Source: Erysipelotrichaceae bacterium
GTDB lineage: Bacteria; Bacillota_I; Bacilli_A; Erysipelotrichales; Erysipelotrichaceae
Length of the DNA: 5,155 nucleotides
Assembly (NCBI GenBank): GCA_900759455.1
Contig: CAAEVI010000115.1
Span: 1-5,155, forward strand
Direction: 5' to 3'
The notes under the pieces were generated by a model. That model did not search any database, was not told the DNA's origin, and was given only the letters and a program-made list of their open reading frames with translations. How positions within the stretch are numbered: position 1 is the first letter of the stretch; the number at the start of each line of letters is the position of its first letter. The translations under genes and the position numbers were made by a program. Below are positions 1-5,155 of the stretch, one piece after another.

Positions 1-146
1 TAGCATTCGCCGCTCCTGCCGCAATCGGAGCATTCTCTGAAAATAAAGAAAACTTCGGTAAAGCAATGATTTTCGTTGCCATGGGTGAAGGTGTGGCTAT
101 CTACGGTCTGTTGATTTCTATCATCATGATTTTCATGAAGCTCTAA
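1..146 (+). CDS. ntpK: V-type ATPase subunit K (membrane rotor ring proteolipid), 3' end only
   Basis: This is the C-terminal 47 residues of the hydrophobic proteolipid that forms the rotating ring in the membrane. The gene runs off the left edge; whole codons begin at base 3 and the TAA stop is at 144-146. What is visible is the end of one small-residue-rich helix (AFAAPAAIGAF), a short polar loop (SENKENFGK), and a final transmembrane helix containing MGEGVAIYGLLIS. The glutamate in that helix (codon 87-89) sits where family members carry the ion-binding carboxylate that takes up H+ or Na+ on each step of rotation. The residues that would separate a Na+ ring from a H+ ring lie mostly in upstream helices that are cut off, so the coupling ion cannot be decided. 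It is followed after 20 bases by subunit F in the same operon. The identification rests on the motif and on gene context. Confidence 0.9.
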   Translation, partial: AFAAPAAIGAFSENKENFGKAMIFVAMGEGVAIYGLLISIIMIFMKL

Positions 147-166
147 GAAAGGAAAGGGGAGATACG

Positions 167-475
167 ATGAAGTTCTTCCTGCTCAGTGATAATATCGATA
201 CACAGATGGGCATGCGACTGGCAGGCATTGAAGGTGTTGTCGTACATGAGCGTCATGAAGTTCTCGAAGCTTTGGAAAAAGCGATGCACATGGAAGATGT
301 AGCCGTAATCCTGATTACAACAAGACTGGTCGAAACATGTCCGGATGTTATCTCTGATTTAAAATTACGTATAAAGAAACCGCTGATTGAAGAAATACCG
401 GATCGTCATGGTTCTGCGAAAATAGGCGAAACAATCGACCGATACGTAAGCGAAGCAATCGGCGTAAAACTGTGA
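167..475 (+). CDS. ntpG: V-type ATPase subunit F (central rotor stalk; also called NtpG/AtpF)
   Basis: This small cytoplasmic protein of 102 residues binds subunit D and forms the central rotor shaft with it. In the Enterococcus hirae enzyme its homologue is about the same length. The N-terminus FLLSDNIDTQMGMRLAGIEG (residues 4-23) is the characteristic start of the family, with the first strand of a Rossmann-like fold and the D-N-x-D-T...G-M-R-L-A-G-I pattern. A second buried strand, DVAVILITT, lies at 44-52. The EIPDRHG segment (76-82) is also typical. It leads into the C-terminal helix that in relatives can extend and restrain ATP hydrolysis. The ATG start is preceded by a good ribosome-binding site, AGGGGAG at 155-161, five bases upstream. 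The gene lies between K and E, whereas in many V/A operons F sits just before A. The name varies: the F subunit is NtpG in E. hirae and AtpF elsewhere. Confidence 0.93.
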   Translation: MKFFLLSDNIDTQMGMRLAGIEGVVVHERHEVLEALEKAMHMEDVAVILITTRLVETCPDVISDLKLRIKKPLIEEIPDRHGSAKIGETIDRYVSEAIGVKL

Positions 476-479
476 GGTG
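472..479 (+). promoter_or_regulatory. Ribosome-binding site that decides the subunit E start
   Basis: GTGAGGTG overlaps the TGA stop of subunit F and matches the anti-Shine-Dalgarno core through GAGGTG. It lies six bases before ATG 486. Its last three bases are the GTG that a longest-ORF caller would take as the start, which would add the spurious residues M-S-I. Confidence 0.75.
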
Positions 480-485
480 TCTATC

Positions 486-1082
486 ATGATCTATGAAAAG
501 GATAAACTGGAACAGTATTTTCGTGATGAAATTGAACGTGTCAGCAATACACAGCTGCATGAACTGGATCTTCAGATTGCTGAAATTCGTGAAAAAAAGC
601 TCGAGGAAATTGAAAGACAGGCTCAATATGATGCAGGTCTTGCCAAAGAACAGGAGCTGAGGGAACTGCAAAGCGAATACGCAGTCCGTCTCAGCCGTCT
701 TCACGATGACACAGATCGCCGTTTAATGCAGAAACGAAATGAACTTGCGGAAAATGTGTTCCAGGAAGCTGTCAACCGAATCAAAGCTTTTACAGAAAAA
801 GAAGAGTATATCAAAATGCTTGTGGACAAAGCAAAAATTCTCGCTGATAAAGGATATCAGGATCCTGTAATTGTCATGCGGGAACAGGATCTGTCTTATA
901 AAGAGCAGATTTTAAAATTGTTTATCAATGGCTGCACCATACAAACAGACGAAGAAATCCAATATGGTGGATTTCGTCTGGAGTGCCTGAAACAAGGCAT
1001 CGTAATTGATGAGACATTTGATACAGCCATAAAAGAACAAAAAGAGTGGTTTTACCATAACTCTGGTTTGTTCGTAAAATAA
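486..1082 (+). CDS. ntpE: V-type ATPase subunit E (peripheral stator stalk)
   Basis: This 198-residue stator subunit pairs with a G-type helical subunit to tie the A3B3 head to the membrane subunit I, so that the head does not turn with the rotor. Residues from about 4 to 100 are a continuous, highly charged helix rich in Glu, Lys, Arg and Gln, as expected for the long coiled coil. The segment KRNELAENVFQEAVNRI (83-99) ends it. The globular C-terminal half has the family pattern YGGFRLE (160-166) followed by IVIDETFDTAIKEQKEWF (172-189), which resembles the conserved G-G...D-N-T-F-x-x-R-L-E end that contacts the head. Two in-frame starts are possible: GTG at 477 and ATG at 486. I chose ATG because GAGGTG at 474-479 is then a well-placed ribosome-binding site, six bases upstream, while the GTG lies inside that site. 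An in-frame stop at 465-467 excludes anything earlier. The gap to F is 10 bases. Confidence 0.93.
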   Translation: MIYEKDKLEQYFRDEIERVSNTQLHELDLQIAEIREKKLEEIERQAQYDAGLAKEQELRELQSEYAVRLSRLHDDTDRRLMQKRNELAENVFQEAVNRIKAFTEKEEYIKMLVDKAKILADKGYQDPVIVMREQDLSYKEQILKLFINGCTIQTDEEIQYGGFRLECLKQGIVIDETFDTAIKEQKEWFYHNSGLFVK

Positions 1083-1096
1083 ATGTATCTTTGGGT

Positions 1097-1104
1097 GAGG
1101 TGAT
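1097..1104 (+). promoter_or_regulatory. Strong ribosome-binding site before the GTG start of subunit A
   Basis: GAGGTGAT is a near-complete complement to the 3' end of 16S rRNA, and it ends three bases before GTG 1108. An in-frame TGA at 1096-1098 lies just upstream, and the next in-frame ATG is codon 24, inside the conserved N-terminal barrel. GTG 1108 is therefore the only sensible start. Confidence 0.85.
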
Positions 1105-1107
1105 AAC

Positions 1108-2862
1108 GTGGTTGAAAATGCAATTTATTCAATTAACGGTCCAGTCGTCAAGGTGCGTAATGCAACTGCCTTTTCAATGCTGGAGAAGGTATTTGTCGGA
1201 AAACGAAAACTGATGGGGGAGGTTATCAGCATCAGCCGGGATTTTACGACAATTCAGGTATATGAATCAACGACAGGATTACAGCCGGGAGAACCTGTTG
1301 AACCAACTGGAAGTCCGATTTCAGTAACACTTGGTCCAGGGATCCTGCGCAATATCTTTGATGGAATAGAACGACCATTAAAAGAAATAGCTAAACAATC
1401 CGGTGCATTTATCGCGACCGGAAGCAATGTCGCCCCTTTGGATGAAGAGGCACATTGGGATGTAACATTAAAAGTTAAAACAGGGGATCATGTGGAAGGC
1501 GGACAAATATTTGCTACTCTTCCTGAAACAGATCTTATTGAACATCGATGCATGATTCCTCCGATGCTGAGTGGAGAAGTCGTATTTGCTGCGGAAAACG
1601 GATCTTATCAAATTCATGATGTCGTATTAAAGGTTAAAGATATAAAGGGAAAAATCCATGATCTTGACCTGACACAGCAATGGCCGATCAAGCAGGCCAG
1701 ACCTATTGCCCAGCGTCTGCCAATCAGTGTACCATTGATTACCGGTCAACGGATCTTTGATACCCTTTTCCCAATCGCAAAAGGCGGAACAGCTGCCATC
1801 CCGGGCGGTTTCGGTACCGGTAAGACAATGACGCAGCATCAGCTGGCAAAGTGGTGTGATGCAGACATCATTGTTTATGTCGGATGCGGAGAACGCGGGA
1901 ATGAAATGACACAGGTTCTTGAGGAGTTTTCAGAACTGATTGACCCGAAATCAAATCGACCGCTGACTGATCGTACCGTTCTGATTGCCAATACCAGCAA
2001 CATGCCGGTCGCTGCTCGTGAAGCAAGTATCTATACCGGTCTTACTCTGGCTGAATATTATCGTGACATGGGTTATCATGTTGCCATCATGGCTGATTCT
2101 ACTTCGCGTTGGGCGGAAGCACTGCGTGAAATCAGCGGCCGCTTAGAAGAAATGCCGGCCGAAGAAGGATTTCCGGCATATTTGCCTTCTCGCTTATCAC
2201 AGTTTTATGAACGTGCCGGTTATGTTGAAACACTAAACAATCAAAACGGCAGTGTTTCTATTATCGGCGCTGTTTCTCCGCAGGGAAATGATTTTTCTGA
2301 ACCTGTTACACAAAATACAAAACGTTTTGTACGTTGCTTTTGGGCATTGGACAAATCACTTGCATATGCCCGTCACTATTTTGCAATTAACTGGAACGAG
2401 AGTTACTCCGAATATGTAGGTGACCTGTCAAAATGGTACAGTCGTAATGTAGACCCTCGCTTTCTGCGAGATCGACAGGAAATTATGAGCCTGCTGGCTG
2501 AAGAGACAAAGCTGATGGAAATCGTAAAACTGATCGGCAGCGATGTCCTTCCGGAGGATCAAAAACTGGTAATTGAGATTTGTAAAGTCATTCGTGTCGG
2601 TTATCTTCAGCAAAATGCTTTTCACAAAGATGACACTTACGTTCCTTTAGAGAAACAGCTTCGGATGATGGATACGATCTTATATTTATACCATCGATGC
2701 CGCGATGCTATCAGCAATGGCCAGATCATCAGTGCGATTATCAGTACCGGAATTTTTGAAACTGTAACAAAAATGAAATATGATGTTCCTAATGATCAGC
2801 TGGAACTATTTGACGAATATACAGCTAAAATAAACGAAGCTGTACAGAGTCCCATGGAATAG
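1108..2862 (+). CDS. ntpA: V-type ATPase catalytic subunit A (EC 7.1.2.2 / 7.2.2.1 class)
   Basis: This 584-residue catalytic subunit alternates with B in the A3B3 head and carries the ATP site. In order it has an N-terminal beta barrel (about 5-70, with SINGPVVKV); the TLGPGILRNIFDGIERPL junction (74-91); the A-specific bulge domain (about 115-190); the nucleotide-binding domain; and a helical C-terminal domain from about 440. The Walker A loop is GGFGTGKT (233-240) with Lys239. The catalytic glutamate is Glu262 in GCGERGNE (259-266), with Arg263 beside it. The Walker B strand is VAIMADSTSRWAEALRE (325-341) with Asp330, followed by SGRLEEMPAEEGFPAYL. These positions match E. hirae NtpA (Lys238, Glu261, Arg262) with a shift of one, so the enzyme should be active. 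Two places differ from the usual consensus: Gly234 where the loop normally has Pro, and Phe425 where the alpha/beta signature normally has Pro. Length is normal for the family. There is a 25-base gap from E and a 12-base gap to B. Confidence 0.98.
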   Translation: MVENAIYSINGPVVKVRNATAFSMLEKVFVGKRKLMGEVISISRDFTTIQVYESTTGLQPGEPVEPTGSPISVTLGPGILRNIFDGIERPLKEIAKQSGAFIATGSNVAPLDEEAHWDVTLKVKTGDHVEGGQIFATLPETDLIEHRCMIPPMLSGEVVFAAENGSYQIHDVVLKVKDIKGKIHDLDLTQQWPIKQARPIAQRLPISVPLITGQRIFDTLFPIAKGGTAAIPGGFGTGKTMTQHQLAKWCDADIIVYVGCGERGNEMTQVLEEFSELIDPKSNRPLTDRTVLIANTSNMPVAAREASIYTGLTLAEYYRDMGYHVAIMADSTSRWAEALREISGRLEEMPAEEGFPAYLPSRLSQFYERAGYVETLNNQNGSVSIIGAVSPQGNDFSEPVTQNTKRFVRCFWALDKSLAYARHYFAINWNESYSEYVGDLSKWYSRNVDPRFLRDRQEIMSLLAEETKLMEIVKLIGSDVLPEDQKLVIEICKVIRVGYLQQNAFHKDDTYVPLEKQLRMMDTILYLYHRCRDAISNGQIISAIISTGIFETVTKMKYDVPNDQLELFDEYTAKINEAVQSPME

Positions 2863-2868
2863 GAGGGG
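2861..2868 (+). promoter_or_regulatory. Ribosome-binding site of subunit B overlapping the stop of subunit A
   Basis: AGGAGGGG lies six bases before ATG 2875 and shares its first two bases with the TAG stop of subunit A (2860-2862). This arrangement favours coupled translation of A and B, which are needed in equal numbers in the head. Confidence 0.8.
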
Positions 2869-2874
2869 AATGCG

Positions 2875-4317
2875 ATGAGTCTGCAGTATATAGGTTTGAA
2901 GGAAATCAATGGACCTCTTGTGTTTCTCGACAATGTAGAAGGTGTCGGTTATGAAGAAATGGTAGAACTTCGCTGCGATGATGGTACATCAAGACTCGGC
3001 CGTGTCGTTCAGATAGAAGGAAACTTGGCCGCTATCCAGGTCTTTGAAGGTACTAACGGCCTGAGCTTGACCAATACCAAGACCCGCTTCAAGGGAAAAC
3101 CGATGGAACTGGCCCTTTCGAAAGAACTGCTGGGTCGTGTATTCAACGGCAGCGGCAAACCGATCGACGGGCTTGGTGAAATTTACGCTGAGAAAAGTGC
3201 CGATATCAACGGGCAGCCATTAAACCCTGTTTCCCGTGTATATCCCCGTAACTATATCAATACCGGAATCTCCAGTATCGATGCATTAATGACACTTATC
3301 CGCGGTCAGAAACTGCCGATCTTTTCAGGATCAGGAATGCCGCACAATGAGCTTGCCGTTCAGCTGGTTAAACAGGCAAAAATTTCCGACGGTGACGGAA
3401 AAAATTTCTGTATCGTATTTGCGGCCATGGGTGTCAAAAATGATGTCGCTGATTACTTCCGGCGCTCATTTGAAGAAGCCGGCGTTATGGATCATGTCGT
3501 GATGTTCGTAAACCTGTCGAATGATCCGATTATTGAACGTACGCTAACGCCGCGCTGTGCGTTGACTGCTGCTGAATATCTGGCTTTCGAGCATGACATG
3601 CATGTCCTGGTCATCATGACGGATATCACTTCTTACTGTGAGGCCCTGCGTGAATTTTCCAGCAGCAAAGGAGAGATTCCAGGACGAAAAGGGTATCCAG
3701 GATACCTCTATTCCGATCTGGCTTCCATGTATGAAAGAGCCGGTATCATGAAAGGTGCAAAAGGGTCCGTAACACAAATTCCTATTCTTACGATGCCGAA
3801 TGATGATATTACGCATCCGATTCCTGACTTGACAGGATATATTACCGAAGGACAAATCGTATTAGATCGAAATTTAAACCAGATGGGTATTTATCCGCCG
3901 GTCGGTGTTCTTCCTTCGCTTTCACGTTTGATGAAAGACGGAATAGGAGAAGGATATACAAGAAAAGATCATGCCGATGTCAACAATCAGCTTTTCGCAG
4001 CCTATGCAAAAGTACAGGATGCACGCTCATTGGCCAGCGTAATCGGTGAAGATGAATTAAGCGATATTGATAAACAATACATGGCTTTTGGTGATCTTTT
4101 CGAACAACACTTTTTAAATCAGGGATTTGAAGCAAACCGTAGCATTATCGAAACACTTGATCTTGGATGGGATCTGCTGAGTGTTCTGCCAAGAAGTGAA
4201 CTGGATCGCATTGATGATGATGTACTGGATGAACACTATGATCAGCAACGCGCATTTAAACGTTTTGGCATTACAAAAGGTCCTATTATCAAAGAACTAG
4301 CTCAAAAGGATGAATAA
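2875..4317 (+). CDS. ntpB: V-type ATPase non-catalytic subunit B
   Basis: This 480-residue partner of A in the A3B3 head binds at the interface and supplies the arginine finger but does not catalyse. It has an N-terminal barrel (about 5-72, with KEINGPLVFLDNVEGVGYEE); ELLGRVFNGSGKPIDGLGEI (84-103); INTGISSIDALMTLIRGQKLPIFSGSGMPHNELA (128-161), where the P-loop position reads GSGMPHNE with no Gly-Lys-Thr, as expected for a B subunit; and YITEGQIVLDRNL before the VLPSLSRL motif (345-352). Arg351 is the expected arginine finger, matching Arg350 of E. hirae NtpB. Two features are unusual. Residue 344 is Gly where the signature normally has Asp or Asn (PPxDVLPSLS). The protein also continues about 25 residues (455-480, ending GPIIKELAQKDE) beyond the point where typical B subunits of about 460 residues end. 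The start is ATG with AGGAGGGG six bases upstream. Confidence 0.98.
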   Translation: MSLQYIGLKEINGPLVFLDNVEGVGYEEMVELRCDDGTSRLGRVVQIEGNLAAIQVFEGTNGLSLTNTKTRFKGKPMELALSKELLGRVFNGSGKPIDGLGEIYAEKSADINGQPLNPVSRVYPRNYINTGISSIDALMTLIRGQKLPIFSGSGMPHNELAVQLVKQAKISDGDGKNFCIVFAAMGVKNDVADYFRRSFEEAGVMDHVVMFVNLSNDPIIERTLTPRCALTAAEYLAFEHDMHVLVIMTDITSYCEALREFSSSKGEIPGRKGYPGYLYSDLASMYERAGIMKGAKGSVTQIPILTMPNDDITHPIPDLTGYITEGQIVLDRNLNQMGIYPPVGVLPSLSRLMKDGIGEGYTRKDHADVNNQLFAAYAKVQDARSLASVIGEDELSDIDKQYMAFGDLFEQHFLNQGFEANRSIIETLDLGWDLLSVLPRSELDRIDDDVLDEHYDQQRAFKRFGITKGPIIKELAQKDE

Positions 4318-4319
4318 AC

Positions 4320-4949
4320 ATGGCTAATAAACAAGTCTTTCCGACCAAAGGTAACCTTATCGCTGCTAAAAAATCAAATGCATTGGCAAAAATGGGGTAT
4401 GAACTGATGGACCGCAAGCGTAACATCCTCACAAGAGAAATGATGGAGCTAGTCGAAGATGTTCGTATGCTTCGTGAAAAAATTACTGACACATATCATC
4501 AGGCTTATCAAGCGCTTCAGGAAGCAAATATCACGCAGGGTGTCATCAGCGATCTTGCGGAAGCTATTCCGATTGACGATGGCATTCATGTTACCTACCA
4601 TAGTGTTATGGGAGTAGAAATCCCTAAACTTCACTATGAACAGAAGGAAATGAGTTTTTGTTACGGCATGGAACATACAAATTCAAAACTTGATTATGCT
4701 TATCAGTGTTTTCATGAAGTAAAAAAACTTACCGTTACATTAGTGGAAGTAGAAAATGGTGTTTATCGTTTGGCAAATGCAATACGAAAATCACAAAAGA
4801 GAGCAAATGCCTTGAAAAACATCGTGATTCCTGGCTTTGAACATGATATCAAATTCATAACAGAAGCTTTGGAAGAAAAAGAGAGAGAGGAATTTTCACG
4901 TCAAAAAGTTATCAAACAAACAAAGTTAAGAAAAGAAACTTCTTCTTAA
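4320..4949 (+). CDS. ntpD: V-type ATPase subunit D (central rotor shaft)
   Basis: This 209-residue subunit forms the long two-helix coiled-coil shaft that turns inside the A3B3 head, in complex with F. The family start VFPTKGNLIAAKKSNALAKMGYELMDRKRN (6-35) begins the first long helix, which runs to about 78. The short globular segment contains SVMGVEIP (95-102), a conserved D-subunit motif. The second long helix runs from about 125 to the end. It holds RKSQKRANALKNIVIPGFEHDI (156-177), the counterpart of the T-x-R-R-V-N-A-L-E...I-P...I signature, then EEKEREEFSRQKVIK (185-199), then a basic tail. The length is typical. The ATG lies two bases after the stop of B. Its ribosome-binding site, AAGGA at 4306-4310, lies inside the end of B and nine bases upstream, which suggests translational coupling. 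This is the last gene of the operon, since a terminator follows 33 bases after its stop. Confidence 0.96.
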   Translation: MANKQVFPTKGNLIAAKKSNALAKMGYELMDRKRNILTREMMELVEDVRMLREKITDTYHQAYQALQEANITQGVISDLAEAIPIDDGIHVTYHSVMGVEIPKLHYEQKEMSFCYGMEHTNSKLDYAYQCFHEVKKLTVTLVEVENGVYRLANAIRKSQKRANALKNIVIPGFEHDIKFITEALEEKEREEFSRQKVIKQTKLRKETSS

Positions 4950-4982
4950 ACATATCTTTAAGCTTCTAGATATTATCACTAT

Positions 4983-5029
4983 AAAAAACTCTGTTTCTAT
5001 AACATTCCGTTATTAAAACAGAGTTTTTT
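4983..5029 (+). terminator. Rho-independent terminator ending the V-ATPase operon (symmetric, may work both ways)
   Basis: Bases 4983-4996 (AAAAAACTCTGTTT) pair perfectly with 5016-5029 (AAACAGAGTTTTTT), a 14-bp stem that runs into six T residues. Above it are two mismatches and a further short pairing, (A)TAAC with GTTA(T), leaving a small loop around ATTCC. Because the 5' arm begins with six A residues, the same hairpin has a T tract on the minus strand. It could therefore also stop transcription arriving from the right. It begins 33 bases after the subunit D stop. Confidence 0.93.
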
Positions 5030-5060
5030 CATTAGTTTGCTATATAGATTCATTACTTCG

Positions 5061-5076
5061 CATAATATATATTATG
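5061..5076. repeat. Perfect 16-bp AT-rich palindrome
   Basis: CATAATATATATTATG reads the same on both strands. Outside it, ATTAC (5052-5056) and GTAAT (5076-5080) also form a short inverted pair around the same region. It lies between the operon terminator and a second hairpin. CATAAT at 5061-5066 also resembles a -10 box, with TTGCTA at 5037-5042 eighteen bases upstream as a weak -35. In such AT-rich DNA this may be chance. No function is assigned. Confidence 0.4.
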
Positions 5077-5094
5077 TAATTTATAAGATGTTTT

Positions 5095-5116
5095 AAAAGC
5101 AGCTTTTTAGGCTGCT
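5095..5116 (-). terminator. Possible rho-independent terminator of a convergent gene
   Basis: AGCAGC (5098-5103) pairs with GCTGCT (5111-5116) around a seven-base loop. Read on the minus strand, the hairpin is followed directly by TTT and then A residues, so the T tract is short. It would suit a gene ending just to the right and pointing left. On the + strand the following sequence is GATTTCTT, a poorer tail. The stem is only six pairs, so this is tentative. Confidence 0.4.
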
Positions 5117-5155
5117 GATTTCTTAATTACTTGTATAGCAATACATACAGGTCCA
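5107..5155 (-). other. Possible 3' end of a convergent gene at the right edge, frame undetermined
   Basis: All three minus-strand frames run from the right edge to a stop within 50 bases. The three possible tails are GPVCIAIQVIKKSAA (stop at 5107-5109), WTCMYCYTSN (stop at 5123-5125) and DLYVLLYK (stop at 5127-5129). The last would end about ten bases before the candidate minus-strand terminator hairpin, the usual layout. The first would end inside the hairpin loop. The fragment is too short to recognise a family or even prove coding. It is listed only because the adjacent hairpin points this way. Confidence 0.2.

Noticed and set aside
63..146. Assigning Na+ or H+ as the coupling ion from the subunit K fragment
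   Set aside because: Only the last helix and its glutamate are visible. The other ligand residues that separate the two ions lie largely outside the window.
348..704. Minus-strand open frame of 118 codons across subunits F and E
   Set aside because: It is antisense to two clearly identified genes, has no recognisable domain or ribosome-binding site, and its Phe/Leu-rich composition is what the complement of a Glu/Lys-rich coiled coil gives.
1627..1839. Other short minus-strand frames within A, B and D (also near 2428-2625, 4289-4492 and 4449-4676)
   Set aside because: All lie wholly or mostly inside well-conserved sense genes and lack any independent coding signal.
3325..3348. Missing Walker A lysine in subunit B as a possible inactivation
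   Set aside because: B subunits of V-type ATPases normally lack a working Walker A motif. The GSGMPHNE sequence is the expected non-catalytic form.
3544..3855. Minus-strand open frame of 103 codons inside subunit B
   Set aside because: It is a shadow of the conserved B-subunit core. The sense frame explains every base.
5037..5141. Inverted copies of TTGCTATA (5037-5044) and TATAGCAA (5134-5141) flanking the palindrome and hairpin
   Set aside because: Eight bases in an AT-rich 100-base stretch is near chance. There is no extended match and no target duplication that would suggest a small mobile element.

Overview
This window is the distal part of a bacterial V-type (V/A-type, Ntp-type) rotary ATPase operon. 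All genes lie on the + strand. The order is: 3' end of the membrane-ring subunit K (1-146), central-stalk subunit F (167-475), peripheral-stalk subunit E (486-1082), catalytic subunit A (1108-2862), non-catalytic subunit B (2875-4317) and central-stalk subunit D (4320-4949). A strong rho-independent terminator at 4983-5029 closes the operon. The remaining ~125 bases are AT-rich and hold a second, weaker hairpin and a perfect 16-bp palindrome. They may also hold the last few codons of a convergent gene.

The host looks like a low-to-moderate GC member of the Bacillota. The purine-rich ribosome-binding sites (AGGAGG/GAGGTG type), GTG starts, tight gene spacing and A/T-flanked terminator all fit. 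An anaerobic, fermentative, Erysipelotrichia- or Clostridia-like host is a reasonable guess, because such bacteria often carry a V-type pump. No single signature here proves the genus, so this is inference.

The genes encode one machine. Three A and three B subunits would form the hexameric head that hydrolyses or makes ATP. D and F form the rotating central stalk, and E (with a G-type partner not seen here) forms the stator. K forms the membrane ring that carries H+ or Na+ through a conserved transmembrane glutamate, which is visible in the fragment. Subunit I (a-type), the G-like stalk subunit and subunit C (the d-type socket) are not in the window. C is absent from the E-C-F interval it usually occupies, so it must be upstream of K or elsewhere.

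I see no mobile element, CRISPR array, RNA gene or undescribed system. The points worth a second look are small. They are substitutions in otherwise invariant ATPase motifs (Walker A and the alpha/beta signature in A, and the alpha/beta signature in B), a roughly 25-residue C-terminal extension on B, the order of the small-subunit genes, and the structured tail after the terminator.
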